From contig NZ_FOHS01000001.1 in the NCBI RefSeq assembly GCF_900111515.1, forward strand, positions 689,419-753,418: a stretch of 64,000 nucleotides of DNA, written 5' to 3'. The DNA is from Hymenobacter actinosclerus (GTDB taxonomy: Bacteria > Bacteroidota > Bacteroidia > Cytophagales > Hymenobacteraceae). Positions 35,069 to 44,607 of this stretch are shown here, piece by piece; within the stretch, counting starts at the first letter, position 1; every line of letters begins with the position of its first letter. Under the pieces are notes generated by a model, which made no database searches, had not been told where the DNA came from, and saw only the letters and a list, made by a program, of their open reading frames with translations. Both the position numbers and the translations under genes were made by a program.

Positions 35069-36133
35069 CTAGTCGGCCGACGCGCCGGGCAGCTGCTCCG
35101 ACACCACCAGCTCGGCCTGCTGACGCTGCTGGAGCTCCCGCAGGTACGTGGTAGCGGCCCGCAGCTGGTGCGTGTAGGCAGCCTTACGGGCGTAGGCTAT
35201 AGCCTCGGGCAGGCGGTTGTTCAGCTCCTCATATACAGCGAGGTTGTAGTTGGCCCGGCCTGCTACCTTGGAGTCGGGGCTCTGGGCCGCCTGCTGCCAA
35301 ACGGCGGCGGCGGCGGTCCAGTCGGTGGCGGCTACCATCTGCTTGGCCTGCTCCATATAAACATCCTTGCGGCTGCTGGTGTACACTTCGCGGGCCAGGT
35401 TCACGTAGGACGGCGCAATGCGGCGGGCGTACTGGTCGCCGATGCGGGTGGCCAGCTGCCGGATGCAGTCGGCGGGCGGCGGCAGCTGGCGCAGGGCCTC
35501 CTGATAATTGGCGCCCTCGGTGGTCCAGTGCATCCGGTCTTCCTGCTTGGCCTCGTCGACTACAGTGCCCTCGGGGCCGTAGGTGCGGAAACCGGTTACG
35601 AGGCGCATTTCCATTACGGCCACCGTTACCTGCACCTTGCGGTCGGGCTTGTCTTTCTCCTTGATGATGCGCTCTTCCTGCCGCTGGGTTACCTGCATAT
35701 CCGAGTCGAAAGCCTCCAGTACTACCAGGCCATCAACCTGGGTTTCGGCGCACACCTGCCGCACGTAGCCGGGGGCCATGGGCGGCAGGAAAAACTCGCG
35801 GGTTTTGCCCAGCAGTTGCAGGTTGGCCGGCGTTACCCGGAAGCGCGGACTGTTGCGCATCAGGGCCTCGCCCACGCTCAGCGCGCAGGCTTCAGTGCCC
35901 GCCCGGTCTACCATCAGGCCCTCACCGGTGAAAATGCCCTCCAGCACGTCGAAGAATTTGTCGCGGCCGCTTTCCGGCAGCACCCGGCTGGCCGTGGCAA
36001 TGCGCGCCATGGACCTCGGCATGGTAACGGCGGCCGGCGCCAGCGACTGCATATGCACGGTAGTGGTGCAGCTGGCCAGCAGGCCCAGCGCCAGTAAACC
36101 AACGGATGCGAAACGGAGTAGCGGAGTCTTCAT
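35069..36133 (-). CDS. DUF6340-like lipoprotein with tetratricopeptide-like C terminus
   Basis: A 354-residue lipoprotein (lipobox LLASC, Cys22) starting MKTPLLRFASVGLLALG. The N-terminal part (VHMQSLAPAAVTMPRSMARI, then VDGLVVLEAFDSD and VTVAVMEMRLVTGFRTYGP) matches what I recall of DUF6340 proteins, which are Bacteroidota-specific and of unknown function. Residues about 265-340 form paired helices like tetratricopeptide repeats (DWTAAAAVWQQAAQSPDSKV, RANYNLAVYEELNNRLPEA). It follows prs on the same strand behind a terminator, so it is probably transcribed alone. Confidence 0.75.
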   Translation of the reverse strand: MKTPLLRFASVGLLALGLLASCTTTVHMQSLAPAAVTMPRSMARIATASRVLPESGRDKFFDVLEGIFTGEGLMVDRAGTEACALSVGEALMRNSPRFRVTPANLQLLGKTREFFLPPMAPGYVRQVCAETQVDGLVVLEAFDSDMQVTQRQEERIIKEKDKPDRKVQVTVAVMEMRLVTGFRTYGPEGTVVDEAKQEDRMHWTTEGANYQEALRQLPPPADCIRQLATRIGDQYARRIAPSYVNLAREVYTSSRKDVYMEQAKQMVAATDWTAAAAVWQQAAQSPDSKVAGRANYNLAVYEELNNRLPEAIAYARKAAYTHQLRAATTYLRELQQRQQAELVVSEQLPGASAD

Positions 36134-36145
36134 AGGGGTAGAAAT

Positions 36146-36180
36146 AAAAAGGAGGAGAAAGTTCCCTTCCCCTCCTTTTT
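36146..36180 (-). terminator. Hairpin with U-tract after prs
   Basis: AAAAAGGAGG and CCTCCTTTTT pair over 10 bp around a 15-base loop; on the minus strand the stem is followed by a T-run, a good rho-independent terminator for prs. Confidence 0.75.
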
Positions 36181-36224
36181 AATTATCAAGACCGTGCCAG
36201 TTTTCACGCCGGCTACCCCCAGGG

Positions 36225-37154
36225 CTAAATAAACAGCGAGCTGATGGACTCGTGGGTTACCACGTTGCGGATGGCCTGGGCGAACAGGCTGGCCAGGGAA
36301 ATAACCCGGATTTTGGCGTTTTCTTCCTTCAGTGGAATGGTGTCGGTAATCACCAGCTCCTCCAGCACCGAGTTGCGGATCCGCTCGTGGGCCGGGCCAC
36401 TCAGCACACCGTGCGTAATCACGGCCCGTACTGATTTGGCGCCCCGCTCCATGAGCAGCTCAGCGGCCTTGCAGATGGTGCCGGCCGTATCCACGATGTC
36501 GTCCACGAGCACCACGTTCATGCCCGTTACGTCGCCGATGACCTGCATCGATGCAATTTCGTTGGCCCGCAGGCGCATTTTGTCGCAGACCACGATTTCG
36601 GCGCCGAACTTCTTGGCGAAGGCCCGGGTGCGCACCACGCCGCCCACGTCGGGCGAGGCGAAAATCAAATCATCGAGGCCCAGCGACTGGATGTAGGGGG
36701 CAATAACGGTGGCGCCGTCGAGGTGGTCGACGGGAATATCGAAGAAGCCCTGAATCTGGCCGGCGTGCAAGTCGCAGGTCATCAGGCGGTCGGTACCCAC
36801 ACTCTGCACGAAATCGGCCACCACTTTGGCCCCGATGCTCACGCGGGGTTTGTCTTTGCGGTCCTGGCGGGCGTAGCCGTAGTAGGGCATCACCACAGTA
36901 ACCGAGGCGGCCGAGGCGCGCTTGGCGGCGTCCACCATCAGCATAAGCTCCATCAGGTTTTCGGCGGGCGGGTTGGTGCTTTGAATCAGGAACACGGCGC
37001 AACCCCGAATGCTCTCGTTGAAACTGGGGCCGAGTTCAGTGTCGGCAAAACGCTGGATGCTCAGGTCGCCGAGCGGCTGACCGAAAGCTTCGGCAATTTT
37101 TTCGCCTAGCTCGTGGGAGGCGTTACCGGCGAAAATCTTGACTTGCTGAGCCAT
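36225..37154 (-). CDS. prs: Ribose-phosphate pyrophosphokinase
   Basis: A 309-residue enzyme making PRPP from ribose 5-phosphate and ATP for nucleotide, His and Trp synthesis. Motifs: FAGNASHELGEKIA, FADTELGPSFNESIRG, VMPYYGYARQDRKDKPRVSI, TCDLHAGQIQGFF and the PRPP-binding VVLVDDIVDTAGT. Length is standard. It is flanked by the tRNA-Gln gene upstream and a terminator downstream. No PurR-type site is recognisable. Confidence 0.95.
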   Translation of the reverse strand: MAQQVKIFAGNASHELGEKIAEAFGQPLGDLSIQRFADTELGPSFNESIRGCAVFLIQSTNPPAENLMELMLMVDAAKRASAASVTVVMPYYGYARQDRKDKPRVSIGAKVVADFVQSVGTDRLMTCDLHAGQIQGFFDIPVDHLDGATVIAPYIQSLGLDDLIFASPDVGGVVRTRAFAKKFGAEIVVCDKMRLRANEIASMQVIGDVTGMNVVLVDDIVDTAGTICKAAELLMERGAKSVRAVITHGVLSGPAHERIRNSVLEELVITDTIPLKEENAKIRVISLASLFAQAIRNVVTHESISSLFI

Positions 37155-37372
37155 GAGGAAAGGGTGTTAAAAAGGTAAAAGGGGGAAATGAAAAATTCTC
37201 CCATCGGCCGAACACAAAGCGGCGCGAGAGGAGAACGGGGGAGGAAGCGGCAGGGCAGTTGCGGCGGCGCAGGTTGCGGCAGATTTTGCCGGCGGTGCGG
37301 AGTCGGGCCTCGCGCCACCCATAAAATCCGGGAAATCGGCCAACATGCGCGCTAATCCGTGGTCTGCTAAAG

Positions 37373-37422
37373 CGCGAAAGGCGCCGACTCTTCCGAAGGA
37401 GGAAGAATCAGCGCCTTTCGCG
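37373..37422 (-). terminator. Hairpin downstream of tRNA-Gln
   Basis: CGCGAAAGGCGC at 37373 pairs with the closing GCGCCTTTCGCG, extended by a mismatched CTCTTCC/GGAAGAA stem, starting 14 bases past the tRNA 3' end on the minus strand. Confidence 0.65.
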
Positions 37423-37436
37423 TTGGCTGGGTCAGT

Positions 37437-37508
37437 TGTCCGACCAGGGCTCGAACCTGGACTTTCTTGAATCAAAATCAAGCGTGTTGCCAGTTACACC
37501 ATCGGACA
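37437..37508 (-). tRNA. tRNA-Gln (anticodon TTG)
   Basis: On the minus strand the 72-base molecule forms an acceptor stem TGTCCGA/TCGGACA, a D arm, an anticodon stem CTTGA/TCAAG with loop TTTTGAT giving anticodon TTG, and a T arm CCAGG-TTCGAGC-CCTGG. CCA is not encoded. A TTTG-N19-TACATTTG promoter lies 44 bases upstream. Confidence 0.95.
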
Positions 37509-37551
37509 ATTTCCGGGCGGCTTTCCGGGTGAGCGGTGCCGTTTGGTTGTG

Positions 37552-37582
37552 CAAATGTACGGTGGCTTTTATTACAGGCAAA
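37552..37582 (-). promoter_or_regulatory. Bacteroidota promoter of tRNA-Gln
   Basis: On the minus strand TTTG (37582-37579) is followed after exactly 19 bases by TACATTTG (37559-37552), an exact match to the known consensus. Confidence 0.7.
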
Positions 37583-37703
37583 TTTCCGGTGAAAAATTTT
37601 TGCCCTAATCAGGGCGGCAGGGGGCCGCGAAGGGTCTTTCAGGGCTGAAAATCAGGGTTTCAGACGCCGAAAAAAAAGTTGGTGGAACGCCGTGGCGGTG
37701 GGC

Positions 37704-37735
37704 TTTGGCAATGCCACGATTAAGCCGTAGTTTTG
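37704..37735 (+). promoter_or_regulatory. Bacteroidota promoter of atpD
   Basis: TTTG at 37704-37707, a 20-base spacer, then TAGTTTTG at 37728-37735. It lies 41 nt before the atpD ATG. Confidence 0.72.
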
Positions 37736-37743
37736 CGGCCTGA

Positions 37744-39282
<1,539 letters not shown>

Positions 39283-39293
39283 TTATTAATTAA

Positions 39294-39380
39294 GAATTAT
39301 GAGTTATGAGTTATGAATTGAGCCGTTCAGTACTAGCTGAACAGTTGAATTCATAACCCATAATTCATAATTCATAATTC
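39294..39380. repeat. AT-rich inverted repeat of TTATGA/TCATAA words between atpD and atpC
   Basis: The left half (GAATTATGAGTTATGAGTTA) and the right half ending ATAATTCATAATTC pair imperfectly over about 29 bp, with a central AGCCGTTCAGTACTAGCTGAAC palindrome. It fills the gap inside a two-gene operon and ends 8 bases before the atpC ATG. Confidence 0.8.
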
Positions 39381-39388
39381 AAAAAAAC

Positions 39389-39628
39389 ATGCATCTGGAA
39401 ATCATTACGCCCGACCGTAAGGTATTTGAAGGCGAGGTTAATTCGGCCCGCTTTCCGGGTGCCGACGGCCTTTTCGAAGTCCTCAACGACCACGCCCCGA
39501 TGATTTCGGCCCTCAAGGCCGGTGAAATCGTGCTTAACGGCGGTGCCAGCCGCTTCCGCGTTGAAGGTGGCGTAGTAGAAGTGCTGCGCAACAACGTCAT
39601 CGTACTGGCCGAGGGCGCTTCGGCGTAA
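39389..39628 (+). CDS. atpC: ATP synthase F1 subunit epsilon, short form
   Basis: A 79-residue epsilon subunit consisting of the N-terminal beta-sandwich domain only (MHLEIITPDRKVFEGEV, FPGADGLFEVLNDHAPMISA, FRVEGGVVEVLRNNVIVLAE). The C-terminal helical hairpin that can inhibit the motor is absent, as in other members of the phylum. Cotranscription with atpD is likely despite the repeat between them. A strong terminator follows. Confidence 0.93.
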   Translation: MHLEIITPDRKVFEGEVNSARFPGADGLFEVLNDHAPMISALKAGEIVLNGGASRFRVEGGVVEVLRNNVIVLAEGASA

Positions 39629-39649
39629 CTTCTGGTTTTAGCTTCTATT

Positions 39650-39681
39650 GAAAAGCCTTTCCTTTGCGGGAAAGGCTTTTC
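39650..39681 (+). terminator. Rho-independent terminator after atpC
   Basis: GAAAAGCCTTTCC and GGAAAGGCTTTTC form a perfect 13-bp stem with a 6-base loop, followed by CGCTTTTT. It excludes any start of the next gene before 39682. Confidence 0.85.
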
Positions 39682-39737
39682 GCTTTTTGCTGCCGCCGAC
39701 CGCCCCTGATTTACTGAACCGCCACCGCAAGACCCTC

Positions 39738-40883
39738 GTGAACCCTACTGTGCATATTCACCCCAAAATCACCCCGATTTACCAGACCTCGGTTTTCAAG
39801 TTTGAGGACCTCAACGAGCTGGAGCTGTATTTCGGGGAGCCGGGCAGCCGCTACCTGTACTCGCGCAACGGCAACCCCAACTCCGATGAACTGGCAACGG
39901 CCATAACGCAACTGGAAGGCGGCGCCGGGGCGGTGGCCACGGGCTCGGGCATGGCCGCCATTTTCGCGGCCATTATGGCTTACTGCCAGGCCGGCGACCA
40001 TGTGCTGTGCGCGGCCGATATCTACGGCGGCTCCTCGGCGCTGCTGAGCCAGGAACTGGGCCGGCTGGGCATAACGGTGAGCTACGTGCCTTTCGCCGAC
40101 CTGACGACCAACCTGGCGGCCCACGCGCAGCCCCGTACCCGGTTGCTGCTCTGCGAAACCATCAGCAACCCGCTGCTGCGCGTCGTGGACCTGCGGGCGG
40201 CCGCCGAAGCGGCCCACGCCCTGGGGCTCAAGCTGGTGGTGGATAACACCTTCGCCTCGCCCGTGCTCACCCGCCCGCTCGATTTGGGGGCTGATTTGGT
40301 GATGCACAGCGTGACCAAATACCTGGCCGGCCACTCCGACGTAACGGCCGGCACAGTAGTAGCCCGCACCCCCGAGGACGCCGCCCGGCTGCGGCAAATC
40401 GGGACGCTGTTCGGGCTGACGTTGAGTCCGATGGAAAGCTGGCTGGCGGTGCGGGGGCTCAAAACCCTGCGTCTGCGCATGGAGGCGCACTCCCGCAACG
40501 CGCAGGCGGTAGCCGAATTACTGGCCGGCCATGCGGCCGTGGGGGAGGTATTCTACCCGGGCCTGCCGGGGCATCCGCAGCACGAGCTGGCTGCGGGCCA
40601 GGGCGCGGGTAGCTTTGGCGGTATGGTATCCTTTAGGCTGGCTGATGATACGACGGAGGCTGTGAGCCGCTTCATGCGGGCTAGTCAGCGGTTCCCATTT
40701 GCGCCCTCATTGGCCGGCGTCGATTCGTCGCTTTCCTACCCGGCCGGCACCTCGCACCGCTCCCTCACCGAGGAGCAGCGGCAGGAGCTGGGCATCACGG
40801 CCGGGCTGGTCCGCCTGAGTGTGGGCATTGAGCCGGTCGAGGAGTTGCTGGCCGATTTGCAGCAGGCGCTGGCCGAGAAGTAG
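39738..40883 (+). CDS. Cys/Met-metabolism PLP enzyme (cystathionine gamma-synthase/lyase family)
   Basis: A 381-residue fold type I PLP enzyme of the transsulfuration family. Motifs: TPIYQTSVFKF, YLYSRNGNPNSDELATAI, TGSGMAAI, LLLCETISNPLLRVVDL, KLVVDNTFASPVL and the PLP lysine in SVTKYLAGHSD near 193. Cystathionine gamma-synthase, beta/gamma-lyase and methionine gamma-lyase cannot be told apart with confidence here. The GTG at 39738 is chosen because the earlier in-frame start at 39648 overlaps the atpC terminator. No methionine or cysteine genes are adjacent. Confidence 0.85.
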   Translation: MNPTVHIHPKITPIYQTSVFKFEDLNELELYFGEPGSRYLYSRNGNPNSDELATAITQLEGGAGAVATGSGMAAIFAAIMAYCQAGDHVLCAADIYGGSSALLSQELGRLGITVSYVPFADLTTNLAAHAQPRTRLLLCETISNPLLRVVDLRAAAEAAHALGLKLVVDNTFASPVLTRPLDLGADLVMHSVTKYLAGHSDVTAGTVVARTPEDAARLRQIGTLFGLTLSPMESWLAVRGLKTLRLRMEAHSRNAQAVAELLAGHAAVGEVFYPGLPGHPQHELAAGQGAGSFGGMVSFRLADDTTEAVSRFMRASQRFPFAPSLAGVDSSLSYPAGTSHRSLTEEQRQELGITAGLVRLSVGIEPVEELLADLQQALAEK

Positions 40884-40994
40884 CGCCGGATTATATACTG
40901 GCCGCCTAAGCCTTGTACTCCCCGGCTGTGGTTTTAGGCCCCAGAAACTACCGATGGAACTTTATATACCCATCGGCGGGAGGTTGTGCTGAAT

Positions 40995-42140
40995 TCAGGT
41001 GGGCCATAGCTCCCGGATAGCGCGGGCAACGCGGTAGAGGTCGGTTTCGGTGAGGGCCGAGCCGGATGGCAGGCAGAGGCCGCGGGTAAATAAATCGGTA
41101 CAAACCGCGCCGCCGTACATTGGCAGGCCGGCAAAAAGCGGTTGCAGGTGCAGGGGCTTCCAGAGCGGACGGCTTTCGATGTTGTGGCTTTCGAGGTGTA
41201 GGCGTAGCTGCTCGGGCATGATGGTAGTTTCGGTGGGGTCGAGCAGCAGGCAGGTCAGCCAGCGGTTGGAGCGGCCCTCGGCCGGCTCGGTGGGTCCGAA
41301 GCCGAGGCCGGGCAAATCCTGGAGCTTGGCTTGGTACCAGGCGTAGATTTCGCGGCGCTTCTTCACGCGGTCGTCCAGCAGGCCCATCTGGCCCCGGCCG
41401 ATGCCGGCCAGCAGGTTGCTGAGGCGGTAGTTGTAGCCCAGCTCGGAGTGCTGGTAGTAGGGTGCCTCGTCGCGGGCCTGGGTGGCCCAGGCCCGGGCTT
41501 TGGCGGCCCAGTCGGCGTTGTTGGTCGTCAGCATGCCGCCACCGCTGGTGGTCAGAATTTTGTTGCCGTTGAAGGAAAACACCCCCACGGCCCCGAACGA
41601 GCCCAGCGGCCGGCCCTCGTAGGTGGCGCCCAGCGCCTCGGCCGCGTCTTCGAGCACCGGCACTTCAAACTCTTCGGCCAAAGCCAGAATTTCGCGCAGC
41701 CGGGCGGGCATGCCGTACAGGTGCACCACAATCAGGGCGCGGGGCCGGCGGTTCCGGCGGCGCATATCCTCCAGCGCCTCGCGCAGCCGCTCGGGGCACA
41801 TGTTCCAGGTTTCGGCTTCGCTGTCGATGAACACCGGCGTGGCCCCGAGGTAGCTGATGGGGTTGGCCGTGGCCACGAACGTGAACGAGGGACACAGCAC
41901 CTCGTCGCCGGGGCCCACGCCCAGCAGCCGCAGCCCCAGATGAATGGCGGCCGTGCCCGAGTTGAGCGCCAGCGCGTGCTTTACGCCCGTGAAGGCGCAC
42001 ACATCCTGCTCGAAACCGTCGAGGTTGGGGCCGACCGGCGCCACCCAGTTGTCCTCGATGGCCTTGTGCAGGTAGTTGATCTCGTGGCGACCGAGGTGGG
42101 GAGGCGAAAGGTAGAGGCGGTCGTAATCCTGGCTGTGCAT
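40995..42140 (-). CDS. DegT/DnrJ/EryC1/StrS aminotransferase (PglE-like)
   Basis: A 381-residue PLP sugar aminotransferase, most like the PglE group that converts a 4-keto sugar nucleotide to the 4-amino sugar. Motifs: LSPPHLGRHEINYLHKAIED, ALNSGTAAIHLGLR, PSFTFVATANPI, EDAAEALGATYEGRPLGSFG and the PLP lysine in FSFNGNKILTTSGGGM. It is downstream of PglD- and PglC-like genes on the same strand; a TACCTTTG box before it suggests an extra promoter. No dehydratase (PglF-like) gene is in the window. Confidence 0.88.
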   Translation of the reverse strand: MHSQDYDRLYLSPPHLGRHEINYLHKAIEDNWVAPVGPNLDGFEQDVCAFTGVKHALALNSGTAAIHLGLRLLGVGPGDEVLCPSFTFVATANPISYLGATPVFIDSEAETWNMCPERLREALEDMRRRNRRPRALIVVHLYGMPARLREILALAEEFEVPVLEDAAEALGATYEGRPLGSFGAVGVFSFNGNKILTTSGGGMLTTNNADWAAKARAWATQARDEAPYYQHSELGYNYRLSNLLAGIGRGQMGLLDDRVKKRREIYAWYQAKLQDLPGLGFGPTEPAEGRSNRWLTCLLLDPTETTIMPEQLRLHLESHNIESRPLWKPLHLQPLFAGLPMYGGAVCTDLFTRGLCLPSGSALTETDLYRVARAIRELWPT

Positions 42141-42180
42141 AAATGGTTTTCTCGCGGAAACGCGCGGCTAACGCGCGGGG

Positions 42181-42188
42181 CAAAGGTA
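42181..42188 (-). promoter_or_regulatory. -7 box TACCTTTG inside the glycan cluster
   Basis: A perfect TAnnTTTG box on the minus strand lies 40 nt before the aminotransferase ATG, in the 69-bp gap after the acetyltransferase stop. Confidence 0.5.
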
Positions 42189-42209
42189 GGTGCCCGGCAA
42201 GCAGGCCGC

Positions 42210-42914
42210 TTATTTTTCTGCGACCACCCGAGCCGGCACGCCCACGGCGGTGCAGTCGGGCGGCAGGTGGCGGATGGCCACGGCGCCGGCCCCAAGCACG
42301 GTGCGCGCCCCGATACGCACCTGCTGGAGCACGGTGGCGTTGGTGCCCAGGTACACGCCGGTTTCGAGGTAAGCGGCGCCGCCCACGTTGGCGTGGGGCA
42401 TCAGGGAGCAGAAATCGTCCAGCACGGCGTCGTGGCCCACGGTACAGCCCAGGTTCAGCAGCACGTGGCGGCCCAGCCGGATATCGGTAGTCAGAACGCA
42501 GCCCTGGGTGATAATGCAGCCGGGCCCGATTTGCAGGTGCTGGAACGACTCGGTGCTGACGCCGGGGTGCACCAGCACCGGAAAATGGAGCCGGGGCGAG
42601 GTAAGCCGGGCCACCACGGCCGCCCGGCTGGAGCTGCTGCCCACGGCCACGGCCACGGCCAGCGGCTCGGAGGTAGCGTTCAGCTCGGCGGCGGTTCCGA
42701 GGTAGCGCAGGCCGTGGATGAGGTCGGTAGCGGGCGGCTGGTCGTCGTAGAAACCCACTAAATCCCAGGTAGGGGCCACTGCGTTGAGCTGGCGCAGCAG
42801 CACCAGCACCTCGCGGCCCAGCCCGCCAGCCCCGAAAATGGCCAGCCGGCGCGGCGTTTCGGGTTGGGGTGGGGCCGAAGAGGCGGGGGCGGCAGAGCTG
42901 CTGGAAAGTTGCAC
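42210..42914 (-). CDS. PglD-like sugar N-acetyltransferase (hexapeptide repeat)
   Basis: A 234-residue protein with an N-terminal Rossmann-like domain (RRLAIFGAGGLGREVLVLL, GFYDDQ) and a C-terminal left-handed beta-helix of hexapeptide repeats (IGPGCIITQGCVLTTDIRLG, HVLLNLGCTVGHDAVLDDF, the catalytic His likely in TVGHD). It matches the PglD/NeuD/WeeI group that acetylates 4-amino sugar nucleotides. The first 20 residues are Ser/Ala/Pro-rich and may be dispensable. The gene starts 2 bp after the sugar transferase stop, so translation is coupled. Confidence 0.87.
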   Translation of the reverse strand: MQLSSSSAAPASSAPPQPETPRRLAIFGAGGLGREVLVLLRQLNAVAPTWDLVGFYDDQPPATDLIHGLRYLGTAAELNATSEPLAVAVAVGSSSSRAAVVARLTSPRLHFPVLVHPGVSTESFQHLQIGPGCIITQGCVLTTDIRLGRHVLLNLGCTVGHDAVLDDFCSLMPHANVGGAAYLETGVYLGTNATVLQQVRIGARTVLGAGAVAIRHLPPDCTAVGVPARVVAEK

Positions 42915-42916
42915 GA

Positions 42917-43576
42917 TCAGGGCTTGGAGGGGGAATCGGAAGGAGAGGAGGCCGGCGTGCCGGTGAAGGCCGTGGTGGTGGCCTGGCCGGGGGCGCTGAT
43001 GCCCCGCGCCCCGAAAACGCGGGCCACGGTGCGCCCCAAAATGCGCAAATCCAGCCAGAAAGACAGATTATCCACGTACCAGACGTCGAAGGCAAACTTC
43101 TGCTCCCAGCTGATGGCGTTGCGGCCGTTCACTTGGGCCCAGCCCGTAATGCCGGGGCGCACGGTGTGGCGGCGGGCCTGCGCGGGCGAGTACAGGGGCA
43201 GGTACTGCACCAGCAGCGGCCGCGGGCCCACCAGGCTCAGCTCGCCGCGCAGCACGTTCCAGAGCTGGGGCAGCTCATCGAGCGAAGTGGCCCGCACCCA
43301 GCGGCCCAGGCGCGGCAGGCGGGCGGCATCGGGCAGCAACTGGCCCTGGGCGTCGCGCCGGTCGGGCATGGTCTGGAGCTTGTAGAAGAGAAAAATGTGG
43401 CCCCCGAGGCCCGGCCGGGGCTGCCGGAACAGCCAGGGCCCGCCGTTCTGGAGGGCCAGCGCCAGGGCCAGCGGCAGCAGCAGCGGCGCGGCCAGCAGCA
43501 GCGCCGGGGCTGCCAGCGCCACATCGAGCAGGCGCTTGCCGCGGCGGGCGTACCAGGAAGAAACGGGGGAAGGCAT
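42917..43576 (-). CDS. Bacterial sugar transferase (PglC/WcaJ-like, initiating glycosyltransferase)
   Basis: A 219-residue phosphoglycosyl transferase that loads the first sugar phosphate on the polyprenyl carrier. A re-entrant hydrophobic helix (residues 17-38) precedes the catalytic core: GHIFLFYKLQTMPD, ATSLDELPQLWNVLRGELSL, VGPRPLLVQYLPLYS and VRPGITGWAQVNGRN. The DE pair in SLDEL is the expected catalytic dyad region. The start at 43576 (MPSPVSSWYAR) fits the family; an upstream Met lies in the repeat that follows. It heads the three-gene cluster, which would build a bacillosamine-like amino-sugar glycan. Confidence 0.9.
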   Translation of the reverse strand: MPSPVSSWYARRGKRLLDVALAAPALLLAAPLLLPLALALALQNGGPWLFRQPRPGLGGHIFLFYKLQTMPDRRDAQGQLLPDAARLPRLGRWVRATSLDELPQLWNVLRGELSLVGPRPLLVQYLPLYSPAQARRHTVRPGITGWAQVNGRNAISWEQKFAFDVWYVDNLSFWLDLRILGRTVARVFGARGISAPGQATTTAFTGTPASSPSDSPSKP

Positions 43577-43593
43577 TTTGTTTGAGCTGCAAC

Positions 43594-43705
43594 CTACAAG
43601 CCGCAAGCTACAAGCTTGGGTTTACTTGCGCTATAAACCTCTCAGTTCAGGTTATAGGCTACGGCTTCACCCATAAACTTGCAGCTTGTAGCTTGCGGCT
43701 TGTAG
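43594..43705. repeat. Inverted repeat of CTACAAGCCGCAAGC words
   Basis: Arms 43594-43616 and 43683-43705 are exact reverse complements over 23 bp and contain the repeated words CTACAAG and AAGCT. It lies in the divergent gap between the sugar transferase and ispE and ends 12 bases before the ispE ATG. Confidence 0.85.
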
Positions 43706-43717
43706 CTCCCACAACCT

Positions 43718-44539
43718 ATGCTCGTCTTCCCCAACGCCAAGCTCAACCTGGGCCTTAACGTAACCAGTCTGCGGCCCGACGGCTTCCGCAACCTCGAATC
43801 GGTGTTTGTGCCGCTGCCCTGGTGCGACGCTTTCGAGGTGCTGCCCGCGCCTGCCGGCGCCGAAACCAGCCTTAGCTTCAGCGGGCTGCCCATTCCGGGC
43901 GAGCCCGAAACCAACCTGTGCCGCCGCGCCTACGAGCTGCTGGCCGCCGATTTCAAGCTGCCGCCGGCGCAAATGCACCTGCACAAGGATGTGCCCATCG
44001 GGGCCGGGCTGGGGGGCGGCTCCGCCGATGCGGCCTTCGCCCTCAAAGCCATCAACAGTCAGTTTGAGTTGAAGCTGCCGCCCGAGAAGCTCGAAAGCTA
44101 CGCCCGCCGCCTGGGCTCCGACTGCGCCTTTTTCATCCGCAACGAGCCGGTGTACGCCTACTCGCGGGGCGACATGTTCGACGATTTCGCCCTCGACCTG
44201 CGTGGCATCCCGACGCTGGTGGTGTACCCCGGTCTGCACATCAGCACGGCTGAGGCCTACTCCCGGGTAGTGCCCCGCACCCCGCGCCACGACCTGCGCC
44301 AGAGCCTGGCGCAGCCCATGCCCGCCTGGCGCGAAACCGTCGGCAACGACTTTGAGGAAGCCCTGACGCCAGTGTACCCGGTGCTGGCCGAGGTGAAGGC
44401 GCAGCTCTACGCCGCGGGCGCCACCTACGCCAGCCTCTCGGGCTCGGGTTCGGCCGTGTACGGGCTGTTTCCGGAGCTACCCGAGGCCCCGGAGCTGGAG
44501 TGGCCGACCGGCTACACAGTCTGGCGCGGACAGCTATAG
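43718..44539 (+). CDS. ispE: 4-diphosphocytidyl-2-C-methyl-D-erythritol kinase
   Basis: A 273-residue GHMP kinase of the MEP isoprenoid pathway. NAKLNLGLNVT supplies the substrate lysine region, PIGAGLGGGSADAA the ATP-binding loop near 92-105, GSDCAFF and the C-terminal YASLSGSGSAVYGLF complete the signature. Length is normal. It stands alone; the perfect hairpin repeat after it separates it from a convergent transporter gene. Confidence 0.93.
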   Translation: MLVFPNAKLNLGLNVTSLRPDGFRNLESVFVPLPWCDAFEVLPAPAGAETSLSFSGLPIPGEPETNLCRRAYELLAADFKLPPAQMHLHKDVPIGAGLGGGSADAAFALKAINSQFELKLPPEKLESYARRLGSDCAFFIRNEPVYAYSRGDMFDDFALDLRGIPTLVVYPGLHISTAEAYSRVVPRTPRHDLRQSLAQPMPAWRETVGNDFEEALTPVYPVLAEVKAQLYAAGATYASLSGSGSAVYGLFPELPEAPELEWPTGYTVWRGQL

Positions 44540-44546
44540 CGTTGAG

Positions 44547-44591
44547 GAACGACTTGTACCGCGAAACAGATTTTCGCGGTACAAGTCGTTC
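44547..44591. terminator. Perfect 20-bp hairpin between convergent genes
   Basis: GAACGACTTGTACCGCGAAA at 44547-44566 and its exact complement at 44572-44591 form a 20-bp stem with a 5-base loop between ispE (+) and the EamA gene (-). It could terminate both. Confidence 0.8.
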
Positions 44592-44607
44592 GCGGGCCTT
44601 ACGTGCA

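Noticed and set aside
43067..43075. DnaA-like word TTATCCACG
   Set aside because: A single near-match inside the sugar transferase gene, without clustering.
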